Source: Rahnella inusitata_A
GTDB taxonomy: Bacteria; Pseudomonadota; Gammaproteobacteria; Enterobacterales; Enterobacteriaceae
Assembly (NCBI RefSeq): GCF_965118895.1
Contig: NZ_CBCPJJ010000014.1
Coordinates: 248,001-312,000 of the forward strand
Direction: 5' to 3'
Length of the DNA: 64,000 nucleotides
Part shown: in pieces, positions 1-9,432 of the stretch
Layout: each line of letters begins with the position of its first letter
How positions within the stretch are numbered: position 1 is the first letter of the stretch
The notes under the pieces: generated by a model
What the model saw: the letters and a program-made list of their open reading frames with translations, nothing else
Databases searched by the model: none
Told to the model about the DNA's origin: nothing
Made by a program: the position numbers and the translations under genes

Positions 1-3000
1 AATGATAAATTTGGTAGGCCGAGACGGTGCCGGTTTCAACAGAACTGTTATTCAGCCGGTCGCCGGACAGCGTCATGTTGGCGCCGGAAAGCAGGCTGCT
101 GGCGTTATTGTCCAGCATATTGGCCTGCACGGTGAGATCACGCCCTGCTGCAATCCTGGCCGCATTGCCTCCCGCCGTTGCCGTCCATGTTTCATCGCTG
201 ATGAGGACTTTTTGATCCTCAAGTTGCGGGCTGATCAGTACAAAATAGCGGGTCGTACAGTGGTCGTTGACGCCGCCACCGCAAATCGTTTCTTTATCGT
301 AGGTCAGTAAAGCGGGATCGATGTCTTTGAGTGAAACGTCAATGTAGGCCTGACCCGCCGGGACATATTGATGAGTTTCATTGGAGAAACTCAGTCCGTT
401 GCGTTCATTGAGCAGATGGCCGGTATAAATCGAGATATCGCCGTTCGTTGTTTCAATGGTTCCGGAGCTGTTGATTGTTTCAGTGCTGGCATTCCCTGCG
501 GCATCTTTCATCATCCACAGGTTTTTTCCGGCCAGAATATCGCCCTGAATATTACTGATCCGGTCAGCCAAAAGTGTCATGTCGAGCGCGGAATAGAGCA
601 GGGCGCTGTTGGTCAGTGTGCCGGTTGCGCTCAGAAGCAGGTTTCCTGCGGTGCCGATAAACCCACTGTTAGCGATATCTCCGCGGCTTTCAAGGCTGAC
701 ATCACCGTCAGATTGCAGGCTGCCGCTGGCATTCTGCCGGATGTTTTCTGCACGGATGCTGAAGATGCCATCACCGCCCGTCAGGGTACCCTGATTGCTG
801 AAGTTGCCTCCGCTGGTCAGTAAGAGGTTTTGCCCCTGCATCGTGCCGTTTTGAATGAAATCAGCTGATGTGCCGACGTTTAATGCCTTTCCCGCCGCGA
901 GTGTGCCGCTTTGGGTTAATGCTTCCAGCAACTCCAGCGTGACATTCCCCAGCGCCACAATCTGGCCGTTTTGCGCTAGCGTTCGGCTGTTCAGCGTGAT
1001 ATCGCCTGCACTGAAAATTTTCGCATTGCTGGCGTTTGCGAGCGTCTGTGTCGTCAGGTTGAGCATTTGCGCGGCAAACAACGTACCGGTGTTATTCACG
1101 CTGGCCTGATCAAGCGTCAGCGCACCTGCCTGAACCGTTCCGCTGTTTTCCAGCGCGTTCCCGCCGAGCGTGGCCTGATTTTGGGCAATCACCGTGCCGC
1201 GGTTGGTCAGCGTATTCGCGATATTCAGGCTGAGACTGTCGCTTTGCAGCCAGCCGGTGTTGAGGATGCCAGGCGCATCAAGGCTTAACTGGCCGCCGGA
1301 CAGCAAACGTCCCTGATTACTGATGCCCTGTGAGAGATCAAACGTGGCGCGCGTCGTGCCCTGCGCGATGCCGTCGTTGTTAAATGTCGCGGCGTGCAGA
1401 TTCAGTGTGCCGTCGCTGAGGATCACACCTCCGGCATGGTTTTGTGCATCGCCGGTCAGAGTGAAATCCATTGATTCCCGCGCCTGCAGGGTGCCGCTGT
1501 TATCAAGACGGACAGTATTCAGTGTCAGCGTGCGGGTTTGCAGTTGTCCCGCATTATCAAGGTGGCTGGCTGTGACCTGTGTGCTGCCGTTACTTTGCAG
1601 TTTGCCGGAGGATTGCTGAGTCAGTGCGTTTTGCAGCGTGAGAGTCAGTCCGTCCACGCCGGAGATTTCGCCTTCGTTGTTCAGTGAGTTGCCGGAGATG
1701 CTCAGGTTTTTGGCGATCCACTGCCCCTGATTGGAAAGCGCAAGGGCTTTGATTGCCGCTGTTCCGCTGGCAGTAATTTTGCCGCTTTTACCGCTGTTGA
1801 AATTTTCCGTGAGGGTGAGCGTCAGCGCATCGGCGCTTTGTATCGAGCCGTTGTTGGTGAGCTGCTGACCGTTGAGCAAAATGTTTTGCCCCTGCCAGAG
1901 TCCGTCATTGACGACGGATTGTGCGGAAACCGACAGGTCGCCCTGAGAGAGCAATGCGCCTTGCTGACTGTTATTGAGATCCTGCAACAACGTCATCGCC
2001 AGCGTATTAAGCCCAATCAGCGCGCCACGGTTATCCACCTGAGTCTGTCGGATATCGAGCTGGCTGGCCTGCAAGGTGCCGCTGTTGGTCAGCCGGTTAC
2101 CGTTCAGCGCGAGGCTGCCTTCACTGAGCAGGGAACCGCTGTTTTCCAGCGTTTCTGCGCTGATTTGCATCGCGCCATGGCTCATCACTTTGCCGGTATT
2201 ATCAAGCTGATGGCTGACCGTAGCCTCAAGGGATTGCTGCCCCAGTACGCTGCCACTGTTGGTAAAATCTGTGGCGAAGAGACGGGCATTTTCACCCTGG
2301 ATGATGCCGGCATTGCCCAGTTGCATCGCGCTGAGCGTCAGATCTGCGCCGCTCAGCAGACGACCCGATGCCGCATTGCCGAGCGTGTCGGCCTGGATAT
2401 CCAGCAGGGAAGAGCCCTGAATTGTGCCGGTGTTACTGAGTGAATCTGTGCTCAGGGAGAAGCTGTCTGCCATCAGCAAACCGGCGTTATTCAGTTGTGG
2501 CAGAGTAAGATCGAGCGCGCCACCGGTGACAATCTGGCCGCTGCTCAGGTTATTCAGCGAGGCGACATCCAGTTGCATGGCGCTGTTGCCCTGAAGGATC
2601 CCGCTGTTGATGAGTGAGTCCGTGCTCACACGCAACGTCTCAGCCGACACGTTGCCGCCGTTATTCCGGTTGTCCGCGCGCAGGCTGACATGTTGTGCCG
2701 CCGTTTGTCCCTTATGATTAAGCGTAGCGGCCTGAACCGCCAGATTGCCCCCGGCGACCTGCGTTCCCTGCAAGTCAGCCGAGTCCTTCAGCGTTAAGGT
2801 CATGTCCTGTTGCGACTGCAACTGCGCCTGCGTGCCGGTCGCCAGCCGGTCTGCGCTGAGTGTCAGCGCGCCGAGTGCGGCCAGCTGGCCGTCAATTTGT
2901 GCATCAGACAGATAAAGCGACAACCCGCCGTCGCTGGTCAGCGAACCGTTCTGTGAACCGGTAAAACGGTCACCCTGAAGGGAGACCCGATGGTTTCCTT

Positions 3001-4540
3001 TGGCGGTACCAGCCAGAGAGAACTGACTGAACGTCAGCCCCAGATCATGCCCGGCAAGCAACTGCCCGTCAGCGTTCAGGCTCAGGGACGAACCGGTAAA
3101 GGTCAGATCCTTTCCTGCGCTGACCATCCCGCTGAGCGCAGCCGTTTGTGCGTTCAGCGCCAGCGACCCGCCTGACAGCAACTGTCCGGTATTATTCAGC
3201 GTATTCAGGTCCAGAGAAAAATCCCCCTGAGACTGAATTTTCCCTTTATTTTCCAACGAGGTGGCGTGAATAACAGTGTTGCGGTTGGCCGTAATATTTC
3301 CCTGATGACTCAGCGAGTTACCGGTGAGGTGAACATCCTGCCCTGCGGTCAGACTACCCTGCAAGGCAAGGTCGCCGCTGTTGGTCAGTTCCACATCACG
3401 TTGTGCATCGATATGCGTGCTGTTATCCGCCGTTAACCGGGCGCTTTGCATTTTCACCGTTTGACCAGAGGTTATCTGGCTGCCCTTTGCCTGCAACTGA
3501 CCACTGCTGGTCAGGGTGAGATTCTCGTTGCTGGTGATGGTGGCGTTTTGCAGCTGCATTTCGCCCTGGCTGTTCATCGAGACGGACTGCGCCTGGTGCT
3601 TGCCGCTGAGCTGAATGTCCTGCGCATTGGCAGCGAGCGAACCTGCCGTCGCGCTGTTGCTGAGTGTCAGCCTGCCATTGGCGTCAAGCTGCATATCGCC
3701 CTGACGCGCATTAATATTGCTGAGATTAACGCCGACGCCTTTATCGCTGGAAACCAGTTTAATGCGGTTGGCATACATGCCGCCCAGCGCGCCGGTGTCG
3801 ATGGCAACGCGAGGGGTGTCGCCTTTGCCCGCAACCGGCGTGACCTTGCCGCTGGCATCAACGCGGTTGGCTCCTGCGATCACGGTCAGATCCTGCGCAT
3901 TAAGTTGCGCATTGATTTCTGTTGCGCGGGAAATCAGAGAGAAATAGCCACTCTGGCTGGCGTCCAGCCCTTTGCCTTCAATGGTGATCGCGCCTTGGGT
4001 GACTTCCAGGGATTGCAGTTTGCCGTCAGCGCCCAGTACCGGTTTACCGGTGGTCAGGGTGGCATTCGGCGTATTGATAAATCCGCAGCCGTTACAGGTG
4101 ATGCCGTAAGGGTTGGCAACCATTACGCTGGCGCCTTTCCCGGCCACTTCCATATACCCGTTCAGTTGTGAACGGTTTGCAGAAGTGACTTCGTTAATGA
4201 TGGCTTTGGCTTCCTGCCCGGCCTTCAGATTAGGGTTGTTCTGGATCAGGCCGCCGAGCTGGCTTTGGGTCAGCCGGTCGGTGCCGTTATTGAGGATTAA
4301 CCCTTCGGTACCGACGTTGAAATTCTGATACTGGTTATGGGATACGCCCGCCTGATTCGGTGTCGCGATGTTGACAACCGGCACGCCGTTTCCTGCCTGA
4401 TCAACCTGCGTTGCGCCGTTTGCTACCTGCACACCTGCCGCAACGGCAGGCATCACCGGCTGAATGGCGAGAAAGGTCATCAGGGTGTAACTCATCAGAC
4501 GACGCCAGACAGCAACCGGCGGTAACGTATTCTTTTCCAT
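1..4540 (-). CDS. Filamentous haemagglutinin-like TpsA exoprotein (5' part; runs off left edge)
   Basis: This is the secreted partner of a two-partner (type Vb) secretion pair. An open frame of about 1,513 codons runs without a stop from an ATG at 4540 to the window edge. Translation gives a hydrophobic N-terminal signal (about residues 12-35), then a TPS domain with the phrase VSHNQYQNFNV near residue 67 and NPYGITCNGCGF near residue 150, the counterpart of the NPNGI/CxxC region of FhaB. After about residue 270 the protein consists of many degenerate repeats of about 20 residues built on 'SLxNxGxLxSxGxLxL', which are expected to form a beta-helix. The start lies 21 bases after the stop of the transporter gene, so the two are probably one operon. 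The C-terminal effector or adhesive end lies outside the window, so a contact-dependent toxin role cannot be judged. The family assignment is firm; the biological role is inference. Confidence 0.9.
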   Translation of the reverse strand, partial: MEKNTLPPVAVWRRLMSYTLMTFLAIQPVMPAVAAGVQVANGATQVDQAGNGVPVVNIATPNQAGVSHNQYQNFNVGTEGLILNNGTDRLTQSQLGGLIQNNPNLKAGQEAKAIINEVTSANRSQLNGYMEVAGKGASVMVANPYGITCNGCGFINTPNATLTTGKPVLGADGKLQSLEVTQGAITIEGKGLDASQSGYFSLISRATEINAQLNAQDLTVIAGANRVDASGKVTPVAGKGDTPRVAIDTGALGGMYANRIKLVSSDKGVGVNLSNINARQGDMQLDANGRLTLSNSATAGSLAANAQDIQLSGKHQAQSVSMNSQGEMQLQNATITSNENLTLTSSGQLQAKGSQITSGQTVKMQSARLTADNSTHIDAQRDVELTNSGDLALQGSLTAGQDVHLTGNSLSHQGNITANRNTVIHATSLENKGKIQSQGDFSLDLNTLNNTGQLLSGGSLALNAQTAALSGMVSAGKDLTFTGSSLSLNADGQLLAGHDLGLTFSQFSLAGTAKGNHRVSLQGDRFTGSQNGSLTSDGGLSLYLSDAQIDGQLAALGALTLSADRLATGTQAQLQSQQDMTLTLKDSADLQGTQVAGGNLAVQAATLNHKGQTAAQHVSLRADNRNNGGNVSAETLRVSTDSLINSGILQGNSAMQLDVASLNNLSSGQIVTGGALDLTLPQLNNAGLLMADSFSLSTDSLSNTGTIQGSSLLDIQADTLGNAASGRLLSGADLTLSAMQLGNAGIIQGENARLFATDFTNSGSVLGQQSLEATVSHQLDNTGKVMSHGAMQISAETLENSGSLLSEGSLALNGNRLTNSGTLQASQLDIRQTQVDNRGALIGLNTLAMTLLQDLNNSQQGALLSQGDLSVSAQSVVNDGLWQGQNILLNGQQLTNNGSIQSADALTLTLTENFNSGKSGKITASGTAAIKALALSNQGQWIAKNLSISGNSLNNEGEISGVDGLTLTLQNALTQQSSGKLQSNGSTQVTASHLDNAGQLQTRTLTLNTVRLDNSGTLQARESMDFTLTGDAQNHAGGVILSDGTLNLHAATFNNDGIAQGTTRATFDLSQGISNQGRLLSGGQLSLDAPGILNTGWLQSDSLSLNIANTLTNRGTVIAQNQATLGGNALENSGTVQAGALTLDQASVNNTGTLFAAQMLNLTTQTLANASNAKIFSAGDITLNSRTLAQNGQIVALGNVTLELLEALTQSGTLAAGKALNVGTSADFIQNGTMQGQNLLLTSGGNFSNQGTLTGGDGIFSIRAENIRQNASGSLQSDGDVSLESRGDIANSGFIGTAGNLLLSATGTLTNSALLYSALDMTLLADRISNIQGDILAGKNLWMMKDAAGNASTETINSSGTIETTNGDISIYTGHLLNERNGLSFSNETHQYVPAGQAYIDVSLKDIDPALLTYDKETICGGGVNDHCTTRYFVLISPQLEDQKVLISDETWTATAGGNAARIAAGRDLTVQANMLDNNASSLLSGANMTLSGDRLNNSSVETGTVSAYQIYH

Positions 4541-4561
4541 TTTCGATATCCTTATCAGAAA

Positions 4562-6220
4562 TTACAGCACGACATTCAGGTGGTAATACACCGTGACACG
4601 GTCAGGGGCTAAATCGCCGGGGTAACGCAGGGGCCAGCCGACGGTAAACTGGCTGGAGAAATGACCGGCGCTGCTGCTAAGCCCGACCGCGCCGCCCCAC
4701 AGCGTGCCTGCCGCGTTAACGTCGTGATTGTCATGATGCAGATATCCACCATCAACCGCGGCCACAGCGTTGATGGCACCCAGCAAAGGCATACTGAACA
4801 GCGCCGTGTTGAGTTCATTTCGCCAGTAACCGCCGTTGTCACCGGAAAGATATTGCTCTTTGAAGCCGCGCACTGAGCTTTCACCGCCTATCGTCAGGCG
4901 TTCGCTGCCGTAAAGACGGTCGCCGGTCCACTGACCGTAAACGCTGGAAAGGAAGGTGACTTTCTGGCTGACCGGCTTGTAGTAACTGCCGGACAGTGAC
5001 CATTTGGAGAACTCTGCTTTGGGCGCATCGTCAGGTTTGTGTTGATCGTCTTCCGCGCCTAACCAGGGCACACCGCGACTGAATGTCGGGTTCAGCGTGG
5101 ACAATCCTCCCCACAGTTTCTGGCTATGGTTGATGCCCACGCTGACGTTGCTGAGCTTGCGGCTGCTGCTGGCCAGCGGTGCATCATTGAGATAGTTACG
5201 CGCCATATTGTTGCTGATCCCGACAGATACGCCGGTTTTGATATCGCTGTTTCGAAATACGACGCGGGAAAGATTGAGACGATGGGTTTGGGAATCGCCG
5301 GTTGACCGCCAGCCAAAGCCCTGAGAATTCACGGTGTTGAGATAGTCGCTGTAGCTGTAACTGTAATTCATCAGCCAGTAGCCATAAGGCACGCTCATGC
5401 CAGCCTGCACGCTGCGGGCGTCGTGGCTGCTGGAGAAATCACTGCTTTTCGCGCCGCTGACAAACCACTGATCCGCCAGTCCGAGCACATTACTGGCGAT
5501 CAGCGAGCCGCTCATCTGGCCGGTACCGGTGCTTTTTTGCCCGCTGTTATCGAATCCCACACTCAGGCTGAGTGGAAACTCCGGCGTGGCGGTTAAATTC
5601 ACAATGGAGTAACCCGGTTGTTCAGCCGGAAGGATCTCTATCTGGACCGGTGTTTGGCGCAACCGGTTGATCTGTTCCATGCCCTGTTCGATATCGCGCA
5701 GATTGAGGATTTTGCCTTTAAGGCCAGGGAAAGCCATCGCCAAAATACGGTCGCTGTGTTTATCTAATTGAATATCCTGAAGCTTGCCTTCCATCACGGT
5801 AATATTCAGCTCTCCCCGTGAGAGATCCTGCTCGGGAAGAAAAGCACGGCTGGTGATATACCCGCGTTCGATATAGGCATCAGATATTTCCTGCACGAGC
5901 TGGGTAATTCTCTTAATGCCTAAACACTTTCCAATTAAAGGCTTCGTTAACCTGTCTTGAGTGCTGGAAGATAAATGGTTGGCTTGAGTAATATTGATAG
6001 TGGAAATAGTAAAGCACGGTTTTTCGTCAGAGTGATCCGGGGCGGGGGCGGGTAAAGAGAGCGTCTGGCTTCTTTCCAGCTCATCACGCTGCATTTGCTG
6101 TTGTTGCAGGCGATCTCTTTGTTGTTGCTCAATATTGTCCCTGTCTGCCGGACTGAGCAAAGCGGCATGCACCGGAAAGGTTACCAGAAAGATAGCCCAG
6201 CAGATGGCTTTACTATTCAT
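4562..6220 (-). CDS. TpsB outer-membrane transporter, ShlB/FhaC/HecB family
   Basis: This 552-residue outer-membrane protein exports the TpsA protein encoded directly downstream. A signal peptide (about residues 1-19, ending in VHA) is followed by a Gln-rich helix (about 25-50), two POTRA-like domains (about 70-230, including ISDAYIERGYITSRAFLPEQDL) and a 16-strand barrel domain. The family's signature loop-6 motif is present as GGESSVRGF, the counterpart of the conserved VRGY/F. The C-terminus ends in a typical barrel strand, YYHLNVVL. The length is normal for the family. The gene order transporter then exoprotein on the minus strand matches shlB/shlA and hecB/hecA operons. Whether the cargo is a haemolysin or an adhesin cannot be told from this protein. 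Confidence 0.95.
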   Translation of the reverse strand: MNSKAICWAIFLVTFPVHAALLSPADRDNIEQQQRDRLQQQQMQRDELERSQTLSLPAPAPDHSDEKPCFTISTINITQANHLSSSTQDRLTKPLIGKCLGIKRITQLVQEISDAYIERGYITSRAFLPEQDLSRGELNITVMEGKLQDIQLDKHSDRILAMAFPGLKGKILNLRDIEQGMEQINRLRQTPVQIEILPAEQPGYSIVNLTATPEFPLSLSVGFDNSGQKSTGTGQMSGSLIASNVLGLADQWFVSGAKSSDFSSSHDARSVQAGMSVPYGYWLMNYSYSYSDYLNTVNSQGFGWRSTGDSQTHRLNLSRVVFRNSDIKTGVSVGISNNMARNYLNDAPLASSSRKLSNVSVGINHSQKLWGGLSTLNPTFSRGVPWLGAEDDQHKPDDAPKAEFSKWSLSGSYYKPVSQKVTFLSSVYGQWTGDRLYGSERLTIGGESSVRGFKEQYLSGDNGGYWRNELNTALFSMPLLGAINAVAAVDGGYLHHDNHDVNAAGTLWGGAVGLSSSAGHFSSQFTVGWPLRYPGDLAPDRVTVYYHLNVVL

Positions 6221-6584
6221 TGTAAATGTCCTTATTTACGAATCGATTTGTTTGAGTTATGCGATAAAGGCTTAACGCCGTCTTTATATCAGTTTACGTT
6301 TCATTACACAAAACCCTGATTTATGAATATTTCTGAAATCATGATCTTAATTTCAGATAATTAGAAAATAATCAGTAATTTAAGTATGTTATGGAAACTC
6401 TTAATTTGATAAGCGAATAAAAGACCTGATACCAGAAAAATAAACGCGGTTCCGGGGCAGGATGATGATGTGTGCAAGCCCTCCCTCTTTTCTTATCTGT
6501 CCTGGCTTTGTTGAATAAATCGGATTGAGACAAAAGTTTTCCCAAATTGAAGAGCTATCAGGCAACACGCACATTTTTGGCATG

Positions 6585-6862
6585 CCTACACGCTCATCTA
6601 TCAGCTCAATGTTGAGATCATGCAACGCACGTCCGACGAGTCTCAGCCTGGCTGACTCTGAACACAGCATGCTCGTCGCTGTAAAACGCCACCGGCTTGC
6701 CGTATTTATCACCGTACTCGCGCGTGGCCAGCATGTAGTCAAAGGCTGATTCGCTCTGACAAAATCGCAGTTGCATCAGGCGACCGGTGGCATCACGGCG
6801 ACGCAGGCGCTTTTCAACAACGGCTGGATCAGCGGCAAGCGGTGAAGTTCTTTATTGGACAT
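6585..6862 (-). pseudogene. Remnant of an ISNCY-family transposase
   Basis: Read on the minus strand, three short pieces in different frames match one transposase in order. They are an N-terminal MSNKELHRLPLIQ, then EKRLRRRDATGRLMQLRF and FDYMLATREYGDKYGKPVAF, then GRALHDLNIELI. In intact ISNCY-type transposases these belong to one continuous integrase-like protein with a long helix-turn-helix section between the first two. At least two frameshifts and a large internal deletion are therefore present, and no full catalytic triad remains. The family assignment comes from memory of the conserved phrase 'GKPVAFYSD...'. It is a dead fragment. Confidence 0.7.
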
Positions 6863-6916
6863 GGTTGCCAGCATCAGGAGAGATCTCCCAGAGGGTGGAA
6901 AATGCGCCGTATCTGG

Positions 6917-6950
6917 GTGACATTATAGACTAGCTAAAAAGTGACATTAT
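6917..6950. repeat. Direct repeat GTGACATTAT x2 at the outer edge of the IS remnant
   Basis: The ten bases GTGACATTAT occur at 6917-6926 and again at 6941-6950, just outside the 5' end of the decayed transposase. Such tandem copies are typical of the subterminal sequence of ISNCY-like elements, so this probably marks one former element end. The opposite end was not recognised. Confidence 0.45.
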
Positions 6951-7442
6951 CAAATGGGACTTACACAACGGGTGCGCATAATGCTATTTATGCTAAATGA
7001 TATGTTGTTTAGCTGATCTTCATCTGCGCTGTGAATGGTGTTCCATCGAGTTTCATCCTACTGAATCTGTCAAAATTTTTTTCTTGTAAGCGATCAGTGT
7101 ACAAACTTTATTGTTCCAACACAGTGGCTTCGCGAAAATCATAAACATTCAATATTCTTAGCTTTTCGCTCCATCAGCCCGGATGGAGCGGAGTGCTTGC
7201 GCATCACTTTTATTCACCCCACCCCACGCATTTTCTTTACCGTCATTTTCTCCGTTAACCGTCATAAAGTCTGTAAAAGTGGACAATGGTCGACTTTTCA
7301 TCTTAAAGTCCTGCGGTTGGCACTAGAGATAACCCCTAATTGTTATCAAATAATAATGGCTGAATGATGATGAGCGGCCCGCCAGACAGCCGCCGCGCAG
7401 TTCAGTGTTCGCAAACACTCCGTCAGACTTTTTGGAGAATTT

Positions 7443-8996
7443 ATGCATTCCTCTGGTAGTAAAAACGAAGGCCGGACCTTCTTAGGCCATCCTTATCCGC
7501 TGCGCTCACTGTTCTTCACAGAGATGTGGGAGCGCTTTTCGTTTTACGGGATCCGGCCTTTACTGATCCTGTTCATGGCGGCGACGGTTTACGAAGGTGG
7601 TATGGGGCTCGCGCGTGAAAATGCCTCGGCTATCGTCGGTATCTTCGCCGGTTGTATGTACCTTGCTGCGCTGCCGGGTGGCTGGCTGGCGGATAACTGG
7701 CTCGGGCAGCAAAGAGCGGTCTGGTACGGTTCGATCCTGATTGCTCTCGGCCACCTGTCGATTGCGCTCTCCGCTTTTATGGGCGACAGCCTGTTCTTTA
7801 TCGGCCTGATGTTTATCGTCCTCGGCTCTGGCCTGTTCAAGACCTGTATCTCGGTCATGGTGGGCACGCTGTATAAAAAAGGCGATGCGCGTCGCGACGG
7901 CGGTTTCTCGCTGTTCTACATGGGCATCAATATGGGGTCATTTATCGCGCCGCTGATCTCCGGCTGGCTGATAAAAACTCACGGCTGGCACTGGGGCTTT
8001 GGTATCGGTGGTATCGGGATGTTGATCGCGCTGGTGATTTTCCGCCTGTTTGCGGTGCCATCGATGCAACGCTACGACAGCGAAGTGGGCTTAGATTCCA
8101 CCTGGAATAACCCGGTGGCGAAGAAAAAGGGCGTTGGCGCATGGCTGCTGGCGCTGGCGGTGGGTGTGGCAATTGTCGTTGCGCTGATCGCTCAGGGCGT
8201 GATTGTGATTAATCCGGTCGCGGTCGCCAGCGTGCTGGTCTACGTGATTGCCGCCTCGGTGGCCCTCTACTTTATCTACCTGTTTGTGTTTGCAGGCCTG
8301 AACCGCAAAGAACGGGCCCGGTTGCTGGTTTGCTTTATTTTGCTGGTTTCCGCGGCCTTCTTCTGGTCAGCGTTCGAGCAAAAGCCGACCTCGTTCAACC
8401 TGTTCGCCAATGACTACACCAACCGCATGATCGGCGATTTTGAAATCCCGGCCGTATGGTTCCAGTCAATCAATGCGCTGTTTATTATCATTCTTGCGCC
8501 AGTATTTAGCTGGGCATGGCCGATGATGGCGCGCAACAACGTGCGTCCAAGCAGTATCACCAAGTTCATCATCGGTATTTTATGTGCGGCTGCGGGCTTT
8601 GGCATCATGATGATGGCGGCACAAAATGTGCTGACCAACGGTGGCGCAGGCGTATCCCCAATGTGGCTGGTAGGCAGTATTCTGATGCTGACACTGGGCG
8701 AACTTTGCCTCAGCCCGATTGGTCTGGCGACCATGACGCTGCTGGCACCGGAAAGGATGCGCGGACAAATGATGGGGCTGTGGTTCTGCGCCAGTGCGCT
8801 GGGTAATCTGGCGGCGGGTCTGATTGGCGGTCATGTGAAAGCCGATCAACTGGATATGTTGCCGAATCTCTTCGCGCGTTGTTCCATTGCGTTGCTGATC
8901 TGCGCAGCGGTGCTGTTTGTGCTGATCATTCCGGTTCGACGTATGCTGCAAAATGCTCAGGCGAGTTCTGAGCAGAAAGCCGCGACCCATGCCTGA
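7443..8996 (+). CDS. POT/PTR2-family proton-coupled peptide transporter
   Basis: This inner-membrane symporter of 517 residues is predicted to import di- and tripeptides with protons. The family motif ExxERFxxYG is present at residues 28-37 as EMWERFSFYG, and the second signature region, FSLFYMGINMGSFIAP, lies near residue 157. About 12-14 hydrophobic segments span the protein. The start is supported by GGAG five bases upstream of the ATG. It is clearly POT family, but its sequence is unlike E. coli DtpA-D as I remember them (it begins with HPYPLRSLFFTEMWERF), so I do not assign a dtp symbol. It stands alone and ends at a strong terminator shared with the convergent gene. The substrate range is inferred from the family only. 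Confidence 0.93.
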   Translation: MHSSGSKNEGRTFLGHPYPLRSLFFTEMWERFSFYGIRPLLILFMAATVYEGGMGLARENASAIVGIFAGCMYLAALPGGWLADNWLGQQRAVWYGSILIALGHLSIALSAFMGDSLFFIGLMFIVLGSGLFKTCISVMVGTLYKKGDARRDGGFSLFYMGINMGSFIAPLISGWLIKTHGWHWGFGIGGIGMLIALVIFRLFAVPSMQRYDSEVGLDSTWNNPVAKKKGVGAWLLALAVGVAIVVALIAQGVIVINPVAVASVLVYVIAASVALYFIYLFVFAGLNRKERARLLVCFILLVSAAFFWSAFEQKPTSFNLFANDYTNRMIGDFEIPAVWFQSINALFIIILAPVFSWAWPMMARNNVRPSSITKFIIGILCAAAGFGIMMMAAQNVLTNGGAGVSPMWLVGSILMLTLGELCLSPIGLATMTLLAPERMRGQMMGLWFCASALGNLAAGLIGGHVKADQLDMLPNLFARCSIALLICAAVLFVLIIPVRRMLQNAQASSEQKAATHA

Positions 8997-9028
8997 CAGG
9001 GCATAGCATTTTTACATATCGTGAAATG

Positions 9029-9060
9029 AAGGAGGCCGGTCTGACGATCGGCCTCCTTTT
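9029..9060. terminator. Rho-independent terminator after the peptide transporter
   Basis: AAGGAGGCCG pairs with CGGCCTCCTT across a short loop and is followed by a T run on the plus strand. It lies between two convergent genes and could act in both directions. Confidence 0.9.
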
Positions 9061-9087
9061 AATCTGACTTTCTTTAATTCCTGCGCA

Positions 9088-9396
9088 TCAGGCCAAAAAA
9101 CCTTTCAGATTTTCCAGCATATTGGTCATCATGCCGAAGGCCATGTTGAGGCTATGAATGCTGTAATACAACGCAATATCATTGCGCATCAGATAAGTTT
9201 CAAATGCCGGATCCGCCAGCATTGACTGCACTTCCAGACTGCGGTCGCGGAAGTGTCGGCAGTTGTTGATGTACAGTTCCAGCGAACGGTATTCCCCGAC
9301 TGAAAGCTGATTCACCAACGCCGCCATCTGCTCAAAGCTCTCAATCAACGCTTTGTGTTTTTCCAAATGCGCTTCGTGCTCCTGAACGTTTTCCAT
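9088..9396 (-). CDS. Small all-helical protein of unknown function next to the chemoreceptor gene
   Basis: I do not recognise this 102-residue protein. It has no signal peptide or membrane segment. Composition and periodicity suggest several amphipathic helices, with heptad-like stretches at about residues 10-35 and a Met-rich end (MAFGMMTNMLENL). The ATG is preceded by AGGG about ten bases upstream. It begins 36 bases after the stop of the methyl-accepting chemotaxis gene on the same strand, so the two are probably co-transcribed. A role as an accessory of the receptor is a guess from position only. It ends at the bidirectional terminator shared with the peptide transporter. Confidence 0.7.
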   Translation of the reverse strand: MENVQEHEAHLEKHKALIESFEQMAALVNQLSVGEYRSLELYINNCRHFRDRSLEVQSMLADPAFETYLMRNDIALYYSIHSLNMAFGMMTNMLENLKGFLA

Positions 9397-9432
9397 GCTT
9401 TTTTTCCCTGTTCTCAGGCGTTAAAAGCCGTA

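Larger units (their letters stand above)
6221..7442. other. Gene-poor stretch between the TPS operon and the peptide transporter
   Basis: No intact gene is supported here. The left third is AT-rich and probably holds the promoter of the minus-strand TPS operon. The centre carries a decayed transposase, listed separately. The right part, about 6960-7440, has no coding signal and should contain the promoter of the plus-strand transporter gene. Confidence 0.6.

Noticed and set aside
2..4328. Many plus-strand open frames of 60-240 codons over the first 4.3 kb
   Set aside because: They are shadows of the uninterrupted minus-strand TpsA frame, which translates to clear haemagglutinin repeats.
6401..6742. 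Minus-strand frame of 113 codons
   Set aside because: Only its first part overlaps transposase homology, out of frame with the rest; it is part of the decayed element.
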